Shown here: piece by piece, positions 15,916 to 21,034 of the stretch
Layout: the number at the start of each line of letters is the position of its first letter
Numbering within the stretch: the first letter of the stretch is position 1
DNA from: Campylobacterales bacterium
Lineage (GTDB): Bacteria; Campylobacterota; Campylobacteria; Campylobacterales; JALSKU01
Direction: 5' to 3'
Length of the DNA: 21,034 nucleotides
Assembly: GCA_027038335.1 (NCBI GenBank)
Contig: JALVWI010000004.1
Span: 1 to 21,034 of the forward strand
Position numbers and translations under genes: made by a program
The notes under the pieces: model-generated
Seen by the model: the letters and a program-made list of their open reading frames with translations, nothing else
What the model was told of the DNA's origin: nothing
Database searches by the model: none

Positions 15916-16719
15916 TTATGCCTCTTGTTTTTCTGCTTTAATTCTAGATATTAATGCTAAAAGTGATAGTAAACTTATACCGACTAGCACCCAAAAACCC
16001 CATGTAGGATATGAGTGAGTAGTAAACTGAGCAACTTTACCGTCACCAAATACCGTCGGAGTAAACGGTTTTATCTTAAATGCTCCCCATGCATGCATGT
16101 GGTGTCCAAACCAATAAAGCCAATATGCGTAAAATCCCAAAAATATGACAGGAAGTGCAACCGGGATAAGCATCAAAAGATCCAATATTTTGCTATCATA
16201 AAGTATAAAATACACCAAAATAAGTGCTAAAAACACTAAAGCATAAGGTGCGAGCATCCTAAGATAAGGAGCTCCTCTTTTCATAGGATCCATTCCTATA
16301 AAGTGGTTGATAGTATTCATTTCATGAACATCACCGCTAAATCCGTCAAAGTGATAATATACAGGTATTCCCTCAGGAAACGCCTCTTTTGGATAGTTTG
16401 GAGCTTCTAGTGCAACATACCATATAGGAGCTGTTACAACATTTATCTCAGCATCACCTGCTATCATCTTTTTCAAATGTACTTCTCCGGTTTTTTTCAA
16501 GTCTTGTTTCACTGAATCCGGAGCATTTGGACTTACATATCTACCTTTTTGATAAAAATTCCATACTTTTTCCATCAAAGGAGTTATTTTACTTACCTGA
16601 TCTGTATCTACAAGTTCTTTTATATTGTGAGCAAGAACTGCGGGTATAACAAACCAGTACAAAAGCATACCAAGTGCTAACAATGCAAAAATCCTTGATT
16701 TTAAGAGGGATTTATTCAT
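15916..16719 (-). CDS. nosB: NosB, membrane protein of the clade II nos cluster
   Basis: A 267-residue membrane protein with hydrophobic segments at about 11-30, 155-174, 179-204 and 238-258 and a periplasmic loop between the first two. Notable residues are GHHMHAWGAF (205-214) and HFIGMDP. Position between nosZ and nosD matches nosB of Wolinella-type clusters, which is found in clade II nosZ organisms lacking nosR; its biochemical job is not known to me. It is the first gene of the second nos transcription unit, with an AGGAATT ribosome site and a predicted leader of about 22 nt. Confidence 0.85.
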   Translation of the reverse strand: MNKSLLKSRIFALLALGMLLYWFVIPAVLAHNIKELVDTDQVSKITPLMEKVWNFYQKGRYVSPNAPDSVKQDLKKTGEVHLKKMIAGDAEINVVTAPIWYVALEAPNYPKEAFPEGIPVYYHFDGFSGDVHEMNTINHFIGMDPMKRGAPYLRMLAPYALVFLALILVYFILYDSKILDLLMLIPVALPVIFLGFYAYWLYWFGHHMHAWGAFKIKPFTPTVFGDGKVAQFTTHSYPTWGFWVLVGISLLSLLALISRIKAEKQEA

Positions 16720-16748
16720 TTCTAATTCCTTTATAAAATTTATGCAGT

Positions 16749-16790
16749 ATTATATCGTAATAATATTTTTTTCTTATTGATATTCGTCAA
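16749..16790 (-). promoter_or_regulatory. nosB promoter with FNR/CRP-type box
   Basis: On the minus strand the box TTGACGAATATCAA (16777-16790) has one mismatch from TTGATnnnnATCAA. A perfect TATAAT (16749-16754) follows. The box centre is 34.5 bp from the far end of the -10 hexamer, the same as at nosZ, and with a start 7 nt downstream it lies at -41.5, the class II activator position. No -35 hexamer is needed in that arrangement. It should make nosB and the eight genes after it a separate unit from nosZ. Confidence 0.72.
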
Positions 16791-16823
16791 GTCATAAAAG
16801 TGTATTTTTAAGTTTTGTATAAG
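16776..16823 (-). repeat. Copy B of a duplicated upstream element
   Basis: This 48-bp stretch matches 19556-19604 at about 41 of 49 aligned positions, with one gap. It includes the FNR-type box, then TATGACTTGA next to it, and an AAAACTTAAAA segment about 30 bp further upstream. The match extends well beyond the box, so it is probably a duplicated promoter region or a second binding site. It starts directly beside the palindrome at 16824. Confidence 0.75.
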
Positions 16824-16857
16824 ATTACACCCTATTGCCTAGGCAATAGGGTGTAAT
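16824..16857. terminator. Perfect 34-bp palindrome after nosZ
   Basis: A 17-bp arm beginning ATTACACCCTATTGCCT is followed without any spacer by its exact reverse complement. The hairpin starts 5 nt after the nosZ stop codon. It would fold into a very stable stem with a loop of about four bases (CTAG). On the minus strand only a short T-rich stretch follows (CTTAT), so termination could be partial; protection of the nosZ mRNA 3' end is another role. It separates nosZ from the nosB promoter. Confidence 0.75.
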
Positions 16858-16862
16858 ATATC

Positions 16863-19466
16863 TTAGAATAGATTTGCGTTTTTATCTACCCATTTGAAGT
16901 ATTCGATGATATCATCAACTTGTTTCTTAGTCATACCTTGGTTAGGCATTCTAAGTTTGAAGTAATGTATCATTGATTTTACATAAGGATTGTTATACAT
17001 TTTTTTAGGATTAAGTATCCACTCTTCTACCCATTTTTCACCGTTTGGATGTCTTTGAAGAACACCTGTAAGATCTGGACCTGAGCTTACTTTACCGATG
17101 ACATGGCATCCGCCGCATCCGCCTTCATCAAATGCTATCTTACCTCTTTTAGCTGCTGGGCTCATAGGAGTAGCAAGCTTGCTTACAAGAAGGTCTCTAG
17201 CTCTGATACCAACATCTGCAGTCTTAACCATATATTGCCAAATCATATTTTCAAAAAGAATAGCTTTATTTATATCTCCAGCTTTGAAGTATTTATCTGC
17301 TAACTCTTTTTGTTTTTTGATTTTGCCATACTGATCTAATGCATCAGCAACTAACTGCTTAACTACAGGATATTTCTCATAGTGATTTTCTTTCAAAAAT
17401 TTAACAACACTTTGGATAACTTTATCTGTAGCATTGTTAACTGCTACTGTTTTCTTATACTCTTTCATTAGTTGAGCTTTACTCATATGAGCTCTAGCTA
17501 TTTTCTTAGCACTTACATAGTGTTTATTTGGATCTTTAACAAGTAAATAACCAAACATTTCTAGGTGAAGTGCAGAACAGAACTCTGTACAATAGTAAGG
17601 GAATATACCCTCTCTATCAGCTTTAAATGTAAGAGCTACAGTTTTACCCGGCTCTAGTGAAGCATGAACATTGTACTGATCGACTGTAAAGCCGTGAGTC
17701 TCATCTTCAGCTCTTTCTAGGTTTGTTAGATAGAATGTTACAGTATCTCCAAGGTTTACATTAACATGCTCTGGATTGATATGACTTCTTACCAAAGTAC
17801 CATATACATATACATGCTTACCTTTTCTTACTATTCTTTCTTGACCTGCAAGAGTTTTTCCTCTATGAGGCTTGTCTGTGAAAGGATTGTAACCCATTTT
17901 ATATCTTACATAAGGTTTGATTTTGCTAACTCTTATAGCTACAGCTTGGTGAGGTTCACCTAGACCTATAGGTAAGTCATAAAGTAGTTGCATCTTTTTA
18001 CCTCTTATATCTATAAGCTGATGGTTTTGAGGATGCAAAGGTCCGATTCTATCAAATCTATCGATAGATAATTTGTTAAGAGCTATGATATAATCGCCTT
18101 GAGGATCTTCAGTTTTACCTTCCATTCCGCAAAGGTGACCGATGTTATAGTTAACATTTATTCTATCTTTTACCTTACAAGTTAGGTAACTCCATTTTAC
18201 AACTTGGCTATCAACATATAGTGAAGTATATATTTCACCTGTTTTTTTCCAATGCTTACCTATCTGGTTATGCAATGGTCCAAGTCCCAACTCTGCTTGA
18301 CAATGCAAAGACTTTTTCATATCAAGGATAGGAATACCAAATGGGTCATGTCCTACAAATTCTTTGTTTTTGAAAAGTTTCATCATTTTAGCAAAATCAT
18401 AAACAGAAGCGTGAGTATCTAGCTTACCGCAAACTACTACATACTTTCCGTCAGGAGTTACATCGACTCCATGTGGTGATTTTGGCTCTGGAACTAAAAA
18501 TAAATCATTATGTTTTACAGCTACACTGATAGGTATAACTTTCATACCGTTTATAACTTTATAATTTTTTGGATCTTTTGCAAGTCTTGCCAAATCTTTC
18601 CAGTTATAAACTTGTAAAAAGTCAGTATCATTTCTTGAACATCCTGCCTCAAACGGAGGAAGACCTTTTTCGATACCGCCTGTGTACATTTCTGAGTTGA
18701 AACTATTTGTAAAGCCCCAACCGTAACTTGCCTCTTTACCTGCATCAGAAAGATCTTGCATATATGGAGGAAGCTCTAATGTGAAAGATTTCTTAGGCTC
18801 AATTCTTCCTATTTTTGGATTGAATTTCCAGATAGTAACACCACCTCTATATGAGTCAACATACTCACTGATAGGGTGCCAATTGTTATCTAACGGAGCT
18901 GCATACTGGCAAGCTTCCAAGATATATTCACTATTTGGAGTAAAGAAAGCTCCACCGTGATCACTTTTAAAAACAGGGTTAACAACTATCTGCTTTGTAA
19001 CAAAGTCTTTTAAGTCGATAACAGCGATCCTTGGATTGGCTTTATCATTGATAACCAACCATTTACCGTCATATCTACCGTTTGTCTCTGAAAGACCCGG
19101 GTGGTGAGTATCACCCCATGTGATCTTCTTGCCTCTTATATTTCCTTCTGCAAGAACTTTTTTGGTGTCATCATCATAACCCCATCCTTGCCAAGGCTCC
19201 GGAGTAAATACTCCTATATACTTAAGTATCTTCATAGAAGGTACACCATATACCATCATTTGACCGGCTTGACCGGTTGAACTAAAAACCAAATACTTAT
19301 CTCTATGACCGCTTGGTAGATAAGTTTTTGCAGCCGCAAGCAAATCTTGTTGAGTCAAATGTCTCTCTTTCATGACTTTCTCAAGTTCGCTCTGAGCTGA
19401 AAGCAAAGTCATACCGACCATTGTACCTAGTGCAACGGTTGATATCTTCTTAACCATCTGCTTCAT
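16863..19466 (-). CDS. nosZ: Nitrous oxide reductase NosZ, clade II, with fused cytochrome c domain
   Basis: Periplasmic multicopper enzyme reducing N2O to N2. The 867 residues start with a Sec signal (about 1-24, not Tat, a clade II trait). The seven-bladed propeller carries the CuZ ligands, by motif: H121/H122 (DTHHPG), H170 (DHGGAF), H332 (SPHGVDV), H399 (GPLHNQ), H444 (NIGHLC) and H506 (GEPHQA). The CuA cupredoxin domain follows with H591 (ETHGF) and CTEFCSALHLEM (C626, C630, H634, M637). After a helical linker of about 130 residues comes a cytochrome c domain with CGGCH (784-788) and candidate axial M840 or M845. This domain fusion is known from Wolinella-type NosZ. A strong AAGGAGG site precedes the ATG. 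It is transcribed from its own FNR-type promoter and followed by a perfect palindrome. Confidence 0.97.
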   Translation of the reverse strand: MKQMVKKISTVALGTMVGMTLLSAQSELEKVMKERHLTQQDLLAAAKTYLPSGHRDKYLVFSSTGQAGQMMVYGVPSMKILKYIGVFTPEPWQGWGYDDDTKKVLAEGNIRGKKITWGDTHHPGLSETNGRYDGKWLVINDKANPRIAVIDLKDFVTKQIVVNPVFKSDHGGAFFTPNSEYILEACQYAAPLDNNWHPISEYVDSYRGGVTIWKFNPKIGRIEPKKSFTLELPPYMQDLSDAGKEASYGWGFTNSFNSEMYTGGIEKGLPPFEAGCSRNDTDFLQVYNWKDLARLAKDPKNYKVINGMKVIPISVAVKHNDLFLVPEPKSPHGVDVTPDGKYVVVCGKLDTHASVYDFAKMMKLFKNKEFVGHDPFGIPILDMKKSLHCQAELGLGPLHNQIGKHWKKTGEIYTSLYVDSQVVKWSYLTCKVKDRINVNYNIGHLCGMEGKTEDPQGDYIIALNKLSIDRFDRIGPLHPQNHQLIDIRGKKMQLLYDLPIGLGEPHQAVAIRVSKIKPYVRYKMGYNPFTDKPHRGKTLAGQERIVRKGKHVYVYGTLVRSHINPEHVNVNLGDTVTFYLTNLERAEDETHGFTVDQYNVHASLEPGKTVALTFKADREGIFPYYCTEFCSALHLEMFGYLLVKDPNKHYVSAKKIARAHMSKAQLMKEYKKTVAVNNATDKVIQSVVKFLKENHYEKYPVVKQLVADALDQYGKIKKQKELADKYFKAGDINKAILFENMIWQYMVKTADVGIRARDLLVSKLATPMSPAAKRGKIAFDEGGCGGCHVIGKVSSGPDLTGVLQRHPNGEKWVEEWILNPKKMYNNPYVKSMIHYFKLRMPNQGMTKKQVDDIIEYFKWVDKNANLF

Positions 19467-19528
19467 ACATCCTCCTTATAAAATTTTGAATTATTCGTTT
19501 TATTTACTAAACATAATTCTATGGTGGA

Positions 19529-19570
19529 ATTATAGTTAAATTTATGTTAAATATCATTGATTATCATCAA
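19529..19570 (-). promoter_or_regulatory. nosZ promoter with FNR/CRP-type box
   Basis: On the minus strand a perfect palindromic box TTGATGATAATCAA (19557-19570) stands upstream of a perfect TATAAT (19529-19534). With a start about 7 nt past the -10 the box is centred at -41.5, the class II position for FNR/CRP-family activators. In Campylobacterota, relatives of FNR such as NssR/NssA-type proteins control anaerobic respiration genes; which one acts here is not visible. The leader to the ATG is about 55 nt. Confidence 0.8.
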
Positions 19571-19604
19571 GTCATAAATGTGTCATTTTAAGTTTTATCA
19601 TAAG
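19556..19604 (-). repeat. Copy A of a duplicated upstream element
   Basis: A 49-bp stretch with the nosZ FNR-type box and its upstream flank. It matches the element before nosB (16776-16823) at about 41 of 49 positions. The conserved part beyond the box includes TTTATGAC, ACAC and AAAACTTAAAA, and the two copies diverge downstream of the box except for the -10. Confidence 0.75.
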
Positions 19605-19651
19605 TCTTTTTTAAGTTTATGTATATAAAAGCCTGAACATAGGGGTTTTAA

Positions 19652-19679
19652 ATGAAAAATTAAAAATTAAAAATTAAAA
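19652..19679. repeat. Four heptamers ATGAAAA/ATTAAAA
   Basis: One ATGAAAA and three ATTAAAA in tandem lie between the nosZ promoter region and the plus-strand promoter of the hypothetical gene. They are the reverse-complement type of the tract at 5311. Confidence 0.75.
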
Positions 19680-19696
19680 TAAAAGTTTGAAAAAAA

Positions 19697-19725
19697 TTGT
19701 ATTTTTTTAACAAATATGTTAAAAT
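19697..19725 (+). promoter_or_regulatory. Promoter of the hypothetical gene and alr
   Basis: TTGTAT (19697-19702) and TAAAAT (19720-19725) are separated by 17 nt, with a TGT extension right before the -10. The start would fall near 19732, at the first base of the heptamer tract, so the tract would make up nearly the whole 5' leader. Confidence 0.45.
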
Positions 19726-19731
19726 AATCTC

Positions 19732-19785
19732 TGAAAAATGAAAAATGAAAAATGAAAAATGAAAAATGAAAAATGAAAAATGAAA
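19732..19785. repeat. Seven perfect TGAAAAA heptamers
   Basis: Seven exact copies of TGAAAAA (19732-19780) and a partial eighth (TGAAA) stand directly before the 80-residue hypothetical gene. Because 7 is not a multiple of 3, every reading frame meets an ATG and a TGA: the mini-ORF ATG-AAA-AAT-GAA-AAA-TGA recurs in all frames. Confidence 0.9.
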
Positions 19786-19795
19786 GTTGGAAAGT

Positions 19796-20038
19796 ATGGA
19801 TATAAAACAAGAAGATAAAAAAGTGGTAGAATTTGATACAAATAAGCTTATAGAGATAAGAAACAGTTTTTATGAGTATCTTGATGCTCATATACCCAAA
19901 AAAGATGGGCAGTTTGATTTTAGCTCAAGCCCCAAACTAAATGCTAAAGATATATATGCTCTTTTTTATAAGCTTGACTATCAAGCTAGAAAATTAAGAG
20001 GACATTTAGTCAAAGCTTATGATCTTAAAGCAGAGTAG
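19796..20038 (+). CDS. Hypothetical protein, 80 residues
   Basis: A short soluble protein with no signal peptide or membrane segment that I cannot assign. It begins MDIKQEDKKVVEFDTNKL and is rich in charged and aromatic residues (IRNSFYEYLDAH, IYALFYKLDYQARKLRGHL), probably mostly helical. The ATG at 19796 has GGAAAG 1-2 nt closer than ideal; a TTG at 19787 would add three residues. Its stop lies 9 nt before the alanine racemase start, so the two are probably cotranscribed. Plain codon use and tight coupling suggest a real gene. Confidence 0.7.
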   Translation: MDIKQEDKKVVEFDTNKLIEIRNSFYEYLDAHIPKKDGQFDFSSSPKLNAKDIYALFYKLDYQARKLRGHLVKAYDLKAE

Positions 20039-20047
20039 GATTTAAAA

Positions 20048-21034
20048 TTGTCTTACATTATTATAAATAAGTTAAATTATTTTCACAATTTAACACTCAT
20101 TTCTAAGCAAATAGGCGGTATTGAAAAACTTTTTGTAGTTTTAAAAGATAATGCTTATGGTCACGGTTTAGTAGAGATGGCTAAGCTATCTCGTGAGTTT
20201 GGGGCTAAAAGATGTGCGGTAAAAAGTGTAAAAGAGGCACTTATCACACAAAAGTATCTACCATATACTTTAGTTTTAAGCGATATACCGGCTCAAAAAT
20301 TGAATAATGTCGGCATAACCATCAACCATATAAGCTCTATAGAAAAAATCCCTACAAATTCACAAGTAGAACTAAAAGTAGATACAGGAATGCACAGAAA
20401 CGGTATCAAGCCTGATGATATAGATGTAGCATTGAAACTTATCAAAGATAAAAAACTCATTTTAAAAGGAGTTTTTACCCACTTTAGAAGTGCTGATGAA
20501 CTTACAAGTGAATACTTTTGGCAAAAAGAAAACTTTAAAGAGGTAAAAAAAAGAGTTAAAGAGGTATGTAAAAGAGAAAATATATCTCAACCATACTTTC
20601 ATTCACACAATTCCGCTGCAATCTTTAGAAACAGCAACTTTGACGAAGATTTTGCTAGAAGCGGCATAAGTATATATGGATACCATTATCTAAATCCACC
20701 CTTACAAAACCCGCCACTAAAACCGGTACTTTCATTATGGGCAGAAAAACTAAGCCAAAGAGAGTTAAAAAAAGGTCAAAGAGTAGGATACGGCGGAGTT
20801 TATGAGTCTAAAAAAGATATGATAGTTTCGACTTATGACATAGGATACGGTGATGGACTTTTTAGATATGACGGCTTGGGAGATTTGAAAGTAGCAAACG
20901 GCAAACCGATACTGGGTAGAATATCCATGGATAGCTTTGCATTAGAAGGAAATGATGAGAAAGTTTGTGTATTTGATGATGCTACACAGTTTGCAGAGTA
21001 TTTTAATACCATTACTTATGAAATTATCACCAAT
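20048..21034 (+). CDS. alr: Alanine racemase, 3' end outside the window
   Basis: PLP enzyme that makes D-alanine for peptidoglycan. An uninterrupted frame of 329 codons runs from a TTG at 20048 to the last base. The TTG has an AGGA site 7 nt upstream. Motifs: LKDNAYGHG with the PLP lysine, VDTGMHRNG, THFRSAD, HSHNSAA, ARSGISIYGY, RVGYGGVY with the start of the C-terminal barrel, GYGDGLFRYDG and GRISMDSFAL. The last residues (TYEIITN) match the region close to the usual C-terminus, so only a few tens of residues are missing. The shortish length and substitutions are typical of Campylobacterota Alr. Confidence 0.92.
   Translation, partial: MSYIIINKLNYFHNLTLISKQIGGIEKLFVVLKDNAYGHGLVEMAKLSREFGAKRCAVKSVKEALITQKYLPYTLVLSDIPAQKLNNVGITINHISSIEKIPTNSQVELKVDTGMHRNGIKPDDIDVALKLIKDKKLILKGVFTHFRSADELTSEYFWQKENFKEVKKRVKEVCKRENISQPYFHSHNSAAIFRNSNFDEDFARSGISIYGYHYLNPPLQNPPLKPVLSLWAEKLSQRELKKGQRVGYGGVYESKKDMIVSTYDIGYGDGLFRYDGLGDLKVANGKPILGRISMDSFALEGNDEKVCVFDDATQFAEYFNTITYEIITN

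Noticed and set aside
18551..18745. A 64-codon minus-strand frame inside nosZ
   Set aside because: Lies within the propeller domain of NosZ in another frame; no ribosome site or family resemblance.
19732..19785. CRISPR array
   Set aside because: Repeats are contiguous 7-mers with no spacers and no cas genes nearby.
19667..19891. Phenylalanine-rich minus-strand frame
   Set aside because: It is a by-product of translating the heptamer tract (repeated HFSFFIF) and the antisense of the hypothetical gene.

Overview
The window is AT-rich and densely packed. It looks like the chromosome of a member of the Campylobacterota (Epsilonproteobacteria). The best taxonomic markers are the miaB gene paired with an 80-residue homologue of Helicobacter HP0268, a NusA without the gammaproteobacterial C-terminal repeats, and a nitrous oxide reductase cluster in the gene order known from Wolinella succinogenes (nosZ-B-D-G-C1-C2-H-F, then L and Y). 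I cannot fix the genus; a respiratory, nitrous-oxide-reducing relative of Sulfurimonas, Sulfurovum or similar is a reasonable guess.

Left flank, 1-3775: on the minus strand, a partial DUF374-type acyltransferase overlaps miaB, which follows the HP0268-like gene. After a 0.17 kb divergent promoter region come nusA and a ThiF/MoeB-type E1-like gene on the plus strand. This is housekeeping DNA.

Centre, 3797-19466: sixteen minus-strand genes plus an orphan OppB/DppB-like permease at the far end. Transcription starts with nosZ, a clade II nitrous oxide reductase with a Sec signal and a fused C-terminal cytochrome c domain. A perfect 34-bp palindrome separates it from the nine-gene operon nosB-D-G-C1-C2-H-F-L-Y. 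NosG and NosH (iron-sulfur proteins) and NosC1/NosC2 (haem c) should carry electrons from the quinone pool to NosZ. NosD, NosF, NosY and NosL should support copper-centre assembly. nosZ and nosB each have a promoter with an FNR/CRP-type box centred 41.5 bp from the inferred transcription start, and a near-identical 48-49 bp element covers the box and its upstream side. This suggests one regulator drives both units.

Accessory block, 4804-9792: downstream of nosY are two secreted NosL-related proteins (one with a haem-less cytochrome-like domain, one without the metal-binding CxxC), a small periplasmic anchored protein, an FtsX/MacB-type permease, its ATPase, a polytopic membrane protein with an HHCPFCM motif, and a fourth NosL-like lipoprotein. 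The small protein, permease, ATPase and polytopic protein overlap by 4 nt each. This looks like a second, little-described maturation or copper-handling system linked to N2O reduction, and it is the most interesting part of the window.

Right flank, 19467-21034: the nosZ promoter region, an 80-residue hypothetical gene and a nearly complete alanine racemase gene, both on the plus strand. Short heptamer tandem repeats of differing sequence occupy several intergenic gaps (5311, 8461, 9262, 9808, 19652 and 19732). The last one, seven perfect copies, forms the presumed 5' leader of the hypothetical gene.
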